64,000 bases of DNA, from positions 46,291,366-46,355,365 of the forward strand of contig NC_088777.1 in NCBI RefSeq assembly GCF_954871325.1, written 5' to 3'. Made by a program: the position numbers and the translations under genes. This DNA is from Gordionus sp. m RMFG-2023. Its lineage: Eukaryota > Nematomorpha > Gordioida > Chordodea > Parachordodidae. A model generated the notes under the pieces. That model did not search any database and was not told where the DNA came from. It was given only the letters and a program-made list of their open reading frames with translations. Positions 48,661 to 60,196 of the stretch are shown here, one piece after another. Every line of letters starts with the position of its first letter. The first letter of the stretch is position 1.

Positions 48661-51560
48661 TAAAAACCTCTAATTTGATCTATGTGAACAATCACATTTT
48701 ATTATCTAACTGAATCTTCTATATGACATTACTAATTCTCCCACTGACAATCCCCACACGCCACTCTTGATTGTTGCCCATTTTTACAAACACAGAGTTG
48801 CCTAAAGTTAACTCTCTAAAATTTATTCTTTTCAATTTAGGTCTACAATCACAGTCATTGTCTTTTAAGAAGCTCCACTTCCATCTCAATTCCCTTCCGA
48901 ATAATATAAAAGAAGGGGATGATTTAGTTACCGAATTAGTATTACGATAATTTAATAAAACATTTATTAATAACTTATCATCCCAGCCACCTAATTTATA
49001 AATCATATTTTTTGTTGAGCGTACCATTTTTTCTGCCATACCTGAAGAAGGATGGTATGCAGGAGTACAAATATGTGTTATACCTTTTTTTATTAAAAAG
49101 TTTTTAAAATCAAATGACCTAAAAGCTGGTCCATTGCTGGAAACCAACTCTACTGGATTACCAAATTTGGAAAATATATTATTTAAAACCATAATAGCGA
49201 TAAACAAATTAATGTTCTTAACCTTAATAATCTCCAGCCAGATAGAGCACACATCAATCATTACTAATCCGTAAAAATTTTTAATCGGACCAAAAAAATC
49301 AACATATACTCGGTACCATGTCTTGTTCCGTTGTACCCAATAATTTTGTTTAACTTTCGGTAATTTAGGCTACTTTAATATCTTTATTCACTCCAGGCCA
49401 CCAAAAATATCTTTCCATCGTATCTAACATCCTAAACAACCAAATATGACCCTCAAGAAAATCTTTTCTTAGACTTTGAGGAACAACAATCTGTTCTCCC
49501 TTAAAAATACAATCATTCTTAATACTCAACAACTCCCAAAGCCTTATATACTCTGCGAATAGTCTCCAACTCAAAACAAATTTCTTAACTCTGATTAATT
49601 CTGAATCTATCAAAGTTTCTTTTCTTGTCAACTCTAAATTATTAATTTTTATTACAACATTCTCATAATTATCAACATTAAAAAAACAAATTACATCTTC
49701 CTTAATTAACCTTGATAAACCATCAGGAATAATTTGATCTTTACCCCTCCTATAATAAATATCAAAATCAAATCCGGCTAAACAAAAATCTGTAACTTTG
49801 GAGACATATTGTAAAGTTTAACCGGATCTGATCCAAACAAATTAACCAGAGGTTTATGATCCGTATAAATTTTAAATTTCCTCCCCATTACATATTCCCT
49901 CCATTTCTTAACAGCTAAAACAACCGATAATCCTTCTCTCTCAATAATAGAATATCTTTTTTCTGCACCAGCCCACATGCTTTGGACATAAATTCAATTG
50001 GCCTTTTATGACCATCTTCTTCAACATGAAACAAAACTGCACCCATGCCCTTATTAGAAGCATCAGTTGAAATAAACAAATTCTTACTTCTACCATAATG
50101 GGCAAGAATTGGTGCATTGCATAATCTTTATTTAATTTCACTAAAACTAACTCTTTCATTAATATCACAATAAAATTCCTCTTTTAAGCAATTCATATAA
50201 ATTAGATGCCAATTTAGAAAAACCTTCTATAAATCTCGAATATAATTCATAAGACCTAACTAAGAATGCAATTTATCCTTATTCTTAAGTTCAGTCATGG
50301 TACTTATCGGATATATCTTTTCTTTGATTGGCTGTATTCCTTAATATTTAGTACTATCTTTGTAAAATTTAATTTTTTTAATACTTCCAATCAACCCAAA
50401 TTCCAGCATTCTTTCAAACACTCTTCTTAATTTATTAAAATGATCTACCTTATCCTTACCAAAAATTAATAAATCATCTAAATAATAAATACTCCCATTA
50501 ATGTCAGAAAAACTTTGTCCATGGTCTTTGAAAATAAGCAGTTGACACCGTTAGTCCAAAAGTTAACCTGCTAAATTGAAAAATACCCTTGTGGGTTGAA
50601 ACGGTCAAAAATTTGGATGTTTCTTTAGAAACAGGAATTTGCAAATATGCCGAGGAAAAATCTATTTTCGATAATTTCCATTTCCTACTTTAGCAATTAT
50701 GTCACCTATTCTTGTAAGAGGATATTCAAACCTTTCTAATTGTGGATTTACAGTGACTCTAAAATCAGCACAAACTCTCAACCCATTATCTTTTTTTTAA
50801 CCAATACTAAAGGAGTGGCCCATTGAGAAAATCTAACAGAGGTTATTATACCCTGTCAAAGCCATTGTTCTATTGTGACCTCTAATTCTTCTTCTAATTC
50901 AAAAGGCACTCTCCTGGCCTTCAAAAAATCTTGGTTTAAGATCATCCTTTAACAAATTAGCTATTTGTAAATTTTTAACTTTGCCAATTTTACTATTAAA
51001 AACACAATTGAACCTTTTAATTAATATATTAATATCAAAACTCGCTTCAACACACCCTTTTTCTGTAAATATCGACTGAATAACTATTTTATCTTTATAA
51101 ATTTTATCATTATTTTTACAAGGATTGACAAAAGTTAAAAAAATTTCCTATCACTTATCTAGCTTATTAATAGTGTTAATATCAAAGTTGAATTAAATTT
51201 TAAATTCTTTGATCCAGTCTGACCACATAAAGGTGGTCCTTCCCCTTCCAAAAAAAAATCTAAATATTTAATCGCATTAAAATATTTAATCTTACAATTA
51301 CTAACTTGACCAATGACTGTGATCGGCGAATCATCATATGATATCTCGAACAACTTTTCAACTCAATATCTTCATAATTGGCCAGCTTTTCAAAATCTTT
51401 GATGGGCAAGGTATTTTATTGTATCTCCCAGTATTTAACAAATTTTAAACTTTTCATCCCGGCAAGTATAAAAAAATTATGATCAATTTCAAAATAAAAA
51501 TTTTCGTTATTTATAAAGTCAACAGATAGGATAGTATTAATAGCGTAATTAATCCAGTGA
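48660..51560 (-). mobile_element. Ty3/gypsy LTR retrotransposon fossil, second family
   Basis: Minus strand. In order: a protease-region segment (about 51150-51450), reverse transcriptase (about 50000-50950), RNase H (about 49780-49980; TDHKPLVNLF is characteristic), integrase zinc-binding region (about 49380-49620) and integrase core with HPSSGMAE (48719-49261). It differs in sequence from the other two Ty3 copies. Gag and clear LTRs are not seen. Broken, with several breaks, though the integrase stretch stays open for 180 codons, so perhaps younger than the other family. Confidence 0.85.
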
Positions 51561-51601
51561 TGCACATATACACCCACAATTTATATGTTTATATATGACA
51601 A

Positions 51602-51785
51602 TAATTAGCGCCAATTCCGTGTAACATTATATCTGAAAAAATGGGCAGCACTTCCATGTAAAAGGTGTCTTGGAAAAAAATGGGAAGTACTTCCGTGTAA
51701 CAGATGTTTTGGAAAAAATGGAAAGTACTTCCGTGTAACAGGTGTTTTGAAAAAAATGGACATACACTTCCGTGTACCCGGAATC
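51602..51785. repeat. 38-39 bp minisatellite
   Basis: Four tandem units of 38-39 bases beginning at 51641, 51680, 51718 and 51756 (core CTTCCGTGTAACAGGTGTTT), with a diverged fifth upstream at about 51602. Confidence 0.9.
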
Positions 51786-51801
51786 CTTCAATTTATGCAA
51801 A

Positions 51802-51950
51802 TACAATCCTCGAATTTGCGCTAATGCAAACCTGCCCTTATGACCTTTATATTAATCCTCCAATTTGCGCTTATGCAAACCAGTCCTTACGGTTTTATAT
51901 TAATCCTCGAATTATCTCTGATGTAAACATGCTATGGCCTTTATATTAAT
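51802..51950. repeat. 48-49 bp minisatellite
   Basis: Three units starting at 51805, 51854 and 51902 (core AATCCTCGAATTTGCGCT, then ATGCAAACC and TTTATATT). It adjoins the 38-bp array. Confidence 0.85.
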
Positions 51951-52350
51951 ACGTTATTACAAATTTTATTTCCTACAGTGAATCGTACATCAGTCCTGGC
52001 TGCCAAATATTAATTTTTAAAATCAAAAAATTATTACCTTATAAATAGATTTTAAATATATTAATTCCTTTGTATTTTTCTTTCACCCCTTTTTGTGCGC
52101 TTTTCAATAGCCTAGAAGTCCTACAACAAACTTGCAAAGACGAATAAGGACTACTATAATGATTTTATTTTGTTTTTTTTCCCCTTTTATATTCATTATA
52201 AAAATAATATATATAGATTAAATAAATCATTAATCTAAAAACAATTTTTTATATAAATCCATTTTAAATAATAATATATTAAAAGAATGATTGCGCAAAA
52301 TAATCAAAAAAATATTCATCATCAAAAATAATATGACTCAGCAATTTATC
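51951..52350. other. AT-rich spacer
   Basis: Nothing recognised between the minisatellites and the LINE frame. Confidence 0.3.
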
Positions 52351-52357
52351 ATAAAAA

Positions 52358-52684
52358 ATGACTCCACATTTTAACATAAAAAACACACATATTACCTGGC
52401 ACAGCAAATTAAGGATGCAAAAATCTATTCCTAACCCATTAATCATGTTTCCACATCTTTTAAGGCGGGTGACACAGATAAATAAAAATCACAATAATTA
52501 CCTGCTCATCAAGGCCAGGTTAATATCTAAAAAACTGTATAACCTGAATGATAAATCCGTAATACGTCTGGCAATCTCTGACAATAAGGTCGCTCCCTAC
52601 GATAAACTAACTTATCAAGCTCTTCTCCTAAAACACCATTCACACGATCTTAAGGATGAAAAACCGTATTACCATGAAGCTTAA
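52358..52684 (+). pseudogene. LINE open reading frame fragment before the reverse transcriptase core
   Basis: 108 codons open, ending YYHEA then a stop. It lies immediately upstream of the RPIAIG segment in the same direction. The sequence itself is not diagnostic; assignment rests on position and on being the only open frame on that side. Confidence 0.5.
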
Positions 52685-53092
52685 TCGCGGCCATTTATAC
52701 CATATGCGACGTTGGAAAGACTATTTTCTCCTTCAAACGCGATTCCTCACCTGAGTTTAATGGGTTTCGCCCTATTCATAAAGGATCTAACCGCGCTTTA
52801 CATCCCCTAACAATGCGATTACCGAACTTATCAACCGTATGCTTACTGGAGGCATACCACCAGCAATTATTCAACTCCTATGCGGAATTTAACTCATCGC
52901 TCTCCATAAATATATAAAGATATTCGCCCTATCGCTATTGGTGAACAAATGGGCCGATTAAAATCCTAGCTAGTAGTAAGCAGAATATTGTTCACAATAT
53001 CCAATCATGCCCGAATCAATTAGGATTAAACTTAAAAGGTGAATGTGAAGTATCCCTTATGACCCGGATGTATCTAAAAACAGACCCCGACG

Positions 53093-53278
53093 TAGTGTTG
53101 TTAAACGGCTCGTTTTGAGCCGACTTTTAAAAACGGCTAACTCAGTATTTCATCCAGAATAATATAACGCAAGCCTGAAGATTTTGTTTGTAGAAGGAAC
53201 AAAGGTTTGGACATCTATTATCGAAATCTCAAGGCTTATGCTATATTTTTCAGGCTAAAATATTGAGTTACACCACTA
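53093..53278. mobile_element. Family-A MITE inserted in the LINE, perfect 8-bp duplication
   Basis: Begins TAGTGTTGTTAAACGGCTCG, ends CACCACTA, flanked by CCCCGACG at 53085-53092 and 53279-53286. Most of the right arm has been lost, leaving only the last 8 bases. It interrupts the reverse-transcriptase codons for PDDI. Confidence 0.95.
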
Positions 53279-54275
53279 CCCCGACGATATCCTAATTAAA
53301 ATAGACTTTTCGAAAGCCATAACTCTCTAAGGCGTAGAGCGTTTCTAAATCCTACCTTCACCCTTTATCCACAATAATGGTGACCTATCTTGGTTACTTA
53401 CAGGCTTTATCAACCAAATCTGACGGCATTGGCGTAAGGTCGCCTTCCCTTTTCGTTATGCGTTCATATCCTCTCTCATGTCTTGCGAGCCCATCATACA
53501 TACAATCACAAAACATCCTGACCCCTTAGTTCTGCAGGCAATTGATCTACATAAGTCTCTCTCATTAGTCGATCCTCCTTCATGCAGAAGGACTGGGATA
53601 ACCTTTTAGTTGGCAACTCCGTTGCATACCTTAAGTTGAGGCAGCGTCTACATGGCAGAAAATTTGATGGAGGCAAACCCCTCCAAAATCTACCCATACC
53701 CACCTAAAAAAAATCCTGCGGCCTTCGGCCGCGAAATTTACAGACCTACGATGGTATAGTGATTTTATTTAAAAAATCTTATCTGCCACCATTTATAACC
53801 TTACAACATAATTCTATTTACAATCTTTCAAGCCTATTTAGGGAAAAAAAATTTAAAAATTTGTAAGTGATAATGAACTTTTATTTAAATAATGCAATCT
53901 TTTCATAATTTGGTATTCACTTTATTTTCATAAAATATATATAAGTGAATTAAATGAGATAACATATTAATATTTCTATGAAAAAGATCTAAAATATTGT
54001 AGACGAATAAATTTAAAGAGGTATATTTAGCTTGATTCCACATAATTAAAAACATGTATTGTATAGAGCTATTATATAAAATATTAGAATAAAATGAATT
54101 ATAGTATATTTTGCATTGAAATTATAAAATGTTAAATTAAATATACATTATTTAAAAGCCTATATATTCGCTGTGAAAAAGATACATTAATTATTTTATT
54201 AATAATTTGGATAACCTTATTGATGTTAAAGCAAATTGTGTTATAATATCATCAATTGTAAATTTTTCAAAAACA

Positions 54276-54509
54276 TCAATTTCGCTGGATATTAACAGTA
54301 AATTTTCCAAAAATGTCCGAAATTTTATTCCGCATTCGAGTTTTGTTAATTTTTACTTTACTCATGGCTCTTTCGGCTGAACAGGAAGTTGTAGGAAGGG
54401 TTAATAAATATTTATATAATAAATTTAAATTTGAATAAGAATTTAATTGATTTAAAAGTCGGTATGGTAATATAAAAGAAAATTTTATCCATTTTTTTAT
54501 TTTGGTCAT
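54276..54509 (-). CDS. hAT transposase, C-terminal dimerisation block
   Basis: LLTLPTTSCSAERAMSKVKI followed by NKTRMRNKISD is the hAT dimerisation signature with the catalytic glutamate in SAERAM. The expected FS of SAERSFS is AM here and the distal RLxxLxxxxI part is weak, so this end may be degraded. The frame ends at 54276 within the element, about 630 bases from its terminus. Confidence 0.75.
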   Translation of the reverse strand: MTKIKKWIKFSFILPYRLLNQLNSYSNLNLLYKYLLTLPTTSCSAERAMSKVKINKTRMRNKISDIFGKFTVNIQRN

Positions 54510-54570
54510 GATTTCGCTGTTGATATTTTCTTTGGTAATTTGATCGTTTGCAATACCTTTAATTATACAA

Positions 54571-54894
54571 TTACAAATAAAATATCAATAAATTACTTTC
54601 ATCAATATATAACGCGTCATTCTTTTTAACTTTTAAAAGATCTTCGCAAAAAATGATTGATTGAGACTCCAAATATAAAGAGCGAAAATCATTATATTCA
54701 TCAACAATGTTTTGGACATCCAATTGATAAGTATTACAAATTTTGGATATTTGCCATCCTTCTATTTTTTCATTATCCATAATTCCAGCGGGAGTAAAAA
54801 TGGATATCTGTGATAAAAAATTTAAACAATCATAATTAAATCGATCATTTAGGTGATTAATTATTGCATTTAGAACAGGGAAAAATATTTCCAT
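54571..54894 (-). CDS. hAT transposase, pre-dimerisation segment
   Basis: 107 codons: FFPVLNAIINHLNDRFNYDC, then LNFLSQISIFTPAGIMDNEK. ZMYM1-like transposases have a matching Y-x-P-x-LD-x-hh-x-LxxRF block here. Continues the protein between the catalytic region and the C-terminus. Confidence 0.7.
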   Translation of the reverse strand: MEIFFPVLNAIINHLNDRFNYDCLNFLSQISIFTPAGIMDNEKIEGWQISKICNTYQLDVQNIVDEYNDFRSLYLESQSIIFCEDLLKVKKNDALYIDESNLLIFYL

Positions 54895-55471
54895 TCTATA
54901 TCTATAATAATAAATAATAATTTAAATTTTTTTAATTTATTCAACTTGTTTTTTTTTTGTTCAACATAATTATTGAATTCTGTTTGATCCAATTTGAATA
55001 TTGATTTCATATTATACAAATCAGTTATTACATTATTCTTTTTCAAAAAACTATTAGATAAGGAATGTAATTTTAAAAATATATTGTCTCCATTAGCTAT
55101 ATTTTTAAATTATTTATAGAAATAGTAACTAATATTAACCTTTTAGTTTTTGTAATTTATTTTTTGTATGTTGTATTAATTTGGTTACCAAAGCCAAATC
55201 ATTACCAACTGCCTGCATTTCAATACAAGCCTCATGTGTACATTTCAATATTTCTTTCAAAATAAAAAGACTTAATATAAAATTTTCATCTTTAATTCTT
55301 GATAATAACCCATCGGCAATGGAAGAGGTGCTTGGGTCATTAGAATCTTTTAATTCAACTAATGATGCTAAAATATGTTCATAAACATCTAAAAAGATTT
55401 CTACAGATTTGTAGGATGATGACCAATTTCTGAAAATATATAAGTTTCAAGTTTCATTAAAAATATTTTAT

Positions 55472-56567
55472 TTACCTTGTTGTGTTTTTAATTCTTTTAA
55501 GAGATTTCTTGGACTTTCTCATTTGATATTTAACAAACACACCTTGACGTCTAACTCCATTCATAAAATTATATAACTCATCTAATATTCCCATTGCCTT
55601 TTTCATTTCAATTTTGCATCCACAAACATGAGCAACTACTAAATTTAGCCGATGTGCATGGCACCAAATATAGATGGCTTTTGGAGCCACTTTCAATATT
55701 AAAGCCTGCATTCCTTTGTATACTCCTCTCATATTCCCTGCACCATCCATACTTTGTCCAACCAAATAATCAAGAGGAAGACCAAGATCATTAAACTTAG
55801 AAAAAACATGTTTTTTTATATTTTCCCCAGTGGTTTCTGATGTTGTAAAAACATGTATGATCCTTTCTACAGGATGTGGATGCAGATCATCTTCTATATA
55901 CCGTACAAGCAAAGCTATGCATTCTTTTTTAGACACATCATATGTTCCATCTAATATGATGCTATAGGCACGATTCTCTTTAATTGTTTGAATAATGCCT
56001 TTTGTTATTTTTATCTTAATAATTTCAGTTATTTTTTTCACGTGGCCATATGACAGTAAATTTATATAAGGTCTCGAAATTTTATCTGATTTTTTTCTCC
56101 GCAATTTTTCGTTGTTATCCATGTATGCACGTAAAGTTGGAACCGTTTTTGTCATTAATTTTATGAGACACATAAAATTACCTTCATTCGAATTAGAACC
56201 CCAAAAGGCTATATTACATTTTATAAGGTACATAATGGCATTGATAATATTATGAACTATATTACGATTTTCCATGATTATATCAAGCTTATTTGAAATG
56301 ATCTTGAATGCGTTTATTTGCAAGCCAAGTCATGTTTGCATATTCACAATCTTTATGAAGAGAAGATGCTTCGTGTCTCTCTAAGTCACGCTTTATGTTT
56401 TTCCAATTATTTACCCCATGTTGAGTGCAAAAAGTATTGGACTTAGGGCCACCAAACATAATACAATATAGACAAAAGACTTTGTCTAAAGTAGTGCTAT
56501 AAGATAGCCAATTTCTGGGGTTAAGGGAACCATCTATATTAACCTTTCTATAATAGGTTATATTCAT
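55472..56567 (-). CDS. hAT transposase, TTF zinc finger and catalytic region
   Basis: Two overlapping frames, 56567-56289 and 56323-55472, that belong to one protein; a single frame change near 56310 separates them. The first has PRNWLSYSTTLDKVFCLYCI and HGVNNWKNIKRDLERHEAS, a TTF-type finger (C-x2-C, then H). The second has FWGSNSNEGNFMCLIKLM (usual form: RGSNExxNGNFL), first catalytic Asp in YSIILDGTYDVSKKE, second in VGQSMDGAGNMRG, then WCHAHRLNLVV, the C-x2-H motif of hAT enzymes. About 370 codons are close to the normal length for this region. Transposases of this kind cut and paste hAT elements with 8-bp duplications. Confidence 0.9.
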
Positions 56568-56645
56568 GCTCCTGTTTAAAAAGTAAAAAAAAATATATTG
56601 GTATAGAAATAATGGATGGGTAAAAATAATGAAAATAAATATTAT

Positions 56646-56840
56646 TTAAAACCTCTTGTTAGTAACAGGATATTGAAATTTATTTGTACATGGCTGACAA
56701 GGGCCTACAGCAATTATGAAATTTATAAAAATATTTGTCATCCTAAATAATATAAAGTGAAAAGGGTCATTTGGTTCCTTTTTTTTGTATAGCTGGATAA
56801 GACTTGGACTTTGAATATCCTCATAATTTATTCCCTTCAA
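56646..56840 (-). CDS. hAT transposase, exon before the TTF finger
   Basis: Ends VGPCQPCTNKFQYPVTNKRF. In this family the TTF finger is preceded by a GPxQP...FPxTxxxRxF segment, so this is very probably the preceding exon, spliced to the exon beginning near 56570. The first half of the frame may lie outside the exon. Confidence 0.65.
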   Translation of the reverse strand: MKGINYEDIQSPSLIQLYKKKEPNDPFHFILFRMTNIFINFIIAVGPCQPCTNKFQYPVTNKRF

Positions 56841-57335
56841 AAGTCATTATATAAATTTTATTTAAATATAATGCCTCATGCAAAGTAAGTGCCTCAATAG
56901 AACCGGGGATTGGATGAGGAGATAATACAATTTGTGAATCTTCAATATTGGAGATTTGCTATAAATAAAGAGTATAATTTGTTTACTTATGAAAAACTAT
57001 TTTTAATATAATTTCAGCCAAATGGTCATTTTATTCTTAGCTACATTATTATTAAGTTAATCAATAAATGTTGGAAATATTTAAATGTCCTAATTTATTT
57101 TCTTCAAAAGTTATCATATAATTCGTATTTAAATTAAATACCTCATCATACAAAGTAAACACCTCACTGGAACTGGGGATTGGATGAGGAGATAATACAA
57201 TTTGTGAATCTTCAATAACTGAGATTTTCTATAAATAAAGAGGAGTTTAATTTCTTTCCTTATGATAACTATATTTTTAATAAATTTTTAGGCAAATGAT
57301 AATTTTTTTTAACTACATTATAATTAAGTTTTTAA
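56820..57335 (-). repeat. Tandem duplication of about 240 bp carrying an exon
   Basis: Segments at about 56820-57060 and 57093-57335 are diverged direct copies (shared block GGGGATTGGATGAGGAGATA followed by ATACAATTTGTGAATCTTCA). Both copies keep an open minus-strand frame: IEDSQIVLSPHPIPGSIEAL and IEDSQIVLSPHPIPSSSEV. This looks like an exon duplicated within the transposase gene. Confidence 0.8.
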
Positions 57336-58175
57336 TAAATGTTTTAATTCTACATGAATACATGATTGAGAAAACAGGTATTAAAAATATTATGAAGTCC
57401 AACATAAAGTTATCAGGTTACAATGGAAAGATGATACAAGTAATAGGTAAAGCACAAGTGAATGTAGAATACAAAGGGAATTCACATATTTTGAACGCAA
57501 TAATCATAAACATCAATATGACTTTGTTAGATCATGTAAAAACATTTTTAAAATATACTTGAAAGATTCATAGGCATGATAGATGCAGATTAATATAAAA
57601 CTGCGATCACATGAAGAAATCATAAAACAATATTATAATGACTATAAAAATAAAAACAATATTAAGTATAAATAAAATTGTGAAATTCATGATGAAAGTA
57701 TATTATCTAAAGAAATTCTAATAGCTAAATAAAACAATGATAATAAACATACCTAATATAACACATAATGTAAATAAAGGGGATGAAACTCACACAGATA
57801 ACATTTTGAAAATAGTTGATTCCAAATCATATTTTATAAGATTTATATTTAAAAAAAGTAAAAGAATTTGAAGTCTTAATTCAATTAAAGATGAAAAGAT
57901 TTAAATTTAAAAATTCCTAGAAATTAACATTACCTTATTTTACTACATTATATTAACTTAATAAGTTTTTTTAATACTTTGGTTTTAAATTATTATTATT
58001 AACTTATTAAACATATTGTTAAATTGAACTTTATAAAGTATATATAGATATAAAAATAGTGTGATAAACAGTTAAAAAACATTATATAATAATATATATA
58101 ATTTATTTTCTCTATACCCTGACTACTTTAATATTAATATTATTCTGGTAAAATTTTAAATCAGTTTCTATTAAT
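57336..58175. other. hAT transposon, internal non-coding or intronic sequence
   Basis: AT-rich; a plus-strand open frame at 57296-57562 is AT-driven and resembles no known protein. Probably an intron between the first transposase exon and the duplicated exons. Confidence 0.4.
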
Positions 58176-58189
58176 TCACAAATTTATAG

Positions 58190-58475
58190 TTACAATAATA
58201 AATAAAAATATTACTTTTTGGAAGTAAGATGTTATTGTCTTTTTTTGCAACGGTGTTTCAACTCCATTTGTGATATTATATGGAATATCACAATTTAAAG
58301 ATAACCAATTATTATTATCTCTTTTGATGGCTACCTTTGTAAATTTCATATCAGCTGGCTTGACATGAGGATGTTTATGTTTATAATGTTCATGTATCTT
58401 GTCACTTCTTATTTTAGAAGTTTTGCAATTTTTAATATTGCACTTAACTTTAAATATGGTTTTGTTACTTGGCAT
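58190..58475 (-). CDS. hAT transposase, N-terminal exon with zinc finger
   Basis: Begins MPSNKTIFKVKCNIKNCKTS. C-x4-C followed by HEHYKHKHPHVKP gives a C2H2-like (BED-like) finger for DNA binding. It ends around TPLQKKTITSYFQKV, a small basic and aromatic motif often preceding the spacer in such transposases. A donor near 58190 is probable. First Met at 58475, about 510 bases inside the right end. Confidence 0.75.
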
Positions 58476-58860
58476 CTAGAAAGAAATAATTATTATAATA
58501 TAATTTTTTACATATTATGTTTTTTATTATTCTTTGCTTGCTGATATATGTTTTTATGCATGACTCAAAAAATTACCTAAAATTTATCCTTCTAAAATCT
58601 ATAAATTTATTAAAAAACATAATATAAATATATTAACCTCTAAGAAAAGTACCAAATAGGAAATGTGTAAATATTAACTTGATAAAATGCTAAATGAAAA
58701 TCGTTGACAAAGAAAATTTATATTATTTATTAATTGACAAATATCTTTACTTTAATTGCCATTTTTCAGAAAATCAAACGATAACCATCATAATCGTATC
58801 AATTAATGGATTAAAAAAAGATTATAATTCATATCAAAAATTACCCACCAAAAATCAATA

Positions 58861-58983
58861 CCTACCCCCAAAAAAATAATGCCTACCCCCAAAAAATTAA
58901 TATCAACCCCTTAAAATCGATACCTACCCCCAAAAATGCTAATATATTTTGGAGGCATTTGTCTCCTACCCCCCCCCCCCCCC
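58861..58983. repeat. CCTACCCCCAAAAA sub-repeats and poly-C, subterminal in hAT
   Basis: Three CCTACCCCCAAAAA units and one diverged unit (about 58860-58937), then a 15-base C run up to the terminal inverted repeat. Subterminal repeats of this kind are typical transposase-binding regions in hAT elements; that role is inferred. Confidence 0.7.
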
Positions 58984-58999
58984 GGCCATGTAGACGCTG

Positions 59000-59760
59000 A
59001 GTTGAGGAGCCAACCCGACTATTATCTATTCTCTCCATCACGAAACCTTGACCTACTACTAATGATGAGCTACAACACGCCATCGGTCTTAGACTTAATT
59101 GTGATATGGTAATACCCTATTATTCTATCCTCTGTAAAACTTCGGTCCAAAGGCCAATACTCGCTGCACTGCAAGCGCTATATAGGTAGATTCATTAAAC
59201 AAAAATTCAATGTACTATTGCCAGGGCCTTGAAATATGTCGGCATCTCATCAACTATCGAACCTACTGGCTACAATTCCGATAATAAACGGCCTGATGGT
59301 TCTACCATGAGGCCTTAGAAGAGGGGGCAATTCTTAATCTGGAATATCTCATGCATCAATCCTCTTCCACTTTCCAATATAAATAGGTTGCTCTATTAGA
59401 CCGAATAAATTCGTTAAATATTTGCCACCTCTTACTGCTAACTATACATTCCTGCCATTAATCGTCACGACTCTAACATCCTTCGGTTCTCATGCCCTGG
59501 TCTTTAAAGAGCTGGGAAAACGGATCACCGCTAGGACCGAAGATCCCAAAGAGGGATTCTACCTATGCCAAAGGTTAGCCCTAAACATAATAAAATGCAG
59601 CTATCCCAGCTTTATACTCTCAATGACAGAAACCCCCTAATTGAACATTTATGCATAGGAAAGACATAGGCTATTTAGCTCTCAATTATAACGTTGACGC
59701 TAAAAGGGAACTAGGATATCAATCAATAAAGGACAAATTAATGACTTTATTAAATTGTGA
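59000..59760 (+). pseudogene. LINE 3' coding remains
   Basis: Right part of the LINE after the hAT insertion. The frame at 59422-59640 includes ALVFKELGKRITARTEDPKE and GFYLCQRLALNIIKCS. Further on, VDAKRELGYQSIKDKL at about 59695-59740 is near the element's end. Stops interrupt the earlier part. Confidence 0.65.
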
Positions 59761-60196
59761 TTTACTAATATTATATTTATTTTTTTGCGAAAAATTGTAA
59801 GAATTATAACTTATTTTATAATTTTAAAATCATTTTTGACTTTATACTAAGCTTTTCTATTAATTGAATGGTTAATTAATTAAATTGAAGTAATTCCTCA
59901 GAAAGAAAAAAAACTAATAAAATAAATATATGCTGAAGGCGGCAAATTTTTTAGAGGAGATATTGATTTTTGAGGGGAAGCCGAAGATCAACAATATCAT
60001 TGCTATAATAAATGTATTAACAGCAATATATTTTGTCCTACTTCTTCCAAAAATTTAAATTAAACCACCAATAAATTTATCCTACCCCCCTTAAAGGCGC
60101 CTATCACCTACCCTTTCAGAAAAATTAGAAGTAAACTGTCCCTCCTTCTGACGCTCACGTAGACGCTGCTGTCAATTCTAAGTTTAGTTATACTGC
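59761..60196. other. Upstream region of the KISH gene
   Basis: AT-rich, then a less AT-rich patch from about 60050 to 60196 that is probably the 5' untranslated region. Nothing else recognised. Confidence 0.35.

Larger units (their letters stand above)
53642..58999 (-). mobile_element. hAT DNA transposon (ZMYM/TTF-finger type), nearly complete
   Basis: 5358 bp. The 15-base ends CAGCGTCTACATGGC (53642-53656) and its exact inverse (58985-58999) are flanked by AGTTGAGG on both sides (53634-53641, 59000-59007), a perfect 8-bp duplication. The right end continues inward as a poly-G/C run, like other elements of this group. The minus strand encodes, in order, a C2H2-like finger, a TTF-type zinc finger, the DUF4371-like catalytic region and the C-terminal dimerisation block, separated by intron-sized gaps. 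One frame change lies near 56310. Near 53720 there is a GC-rich hairpin (GCGGCCTTCGGCCGC). It lies inside a LINE. Confidence 0.93.
52351..59760 (+). mobile_element. LINE (non-LTR retrotransposon), split by a MITE and a hAT transposon
   Basis: Plus-strand coding remains at 52351-53092, 53279-53641 and 59000-59760. Reverse-transcriptase landmarks: KDIRPIAIGEQMGRL at about 52910, CPNQLGLNLKGECEV at about 53008, and DDILIKIDFSKA (catalytic Asp) at about 53281-53320. The C-terminal block KELGKRITARTEDPKEGFYL followed by CQRLALNI, at about 59505-59590, matches the end of the RPIAxG-type LINE polyproteins. Several stops and frame changes interrupt it. DDILIKIDFSKA continues straight across the MITE, and the flanks of the hAT element are the same 8 bases, so both insertions are later than the LINE. 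Confidence 0.75.

Noticed and set aside
60160-60172. GTAGACGCTG, the first ten bases of the hAT terminal repeat (inverted), beside a short GC-rich patch
   Set aside because: Only ten bases match, there is no flanking duplication of AGTTGAGG, and it lies in the probable 5' untranslated region of KISH. Taken as chance or a very old scrap.
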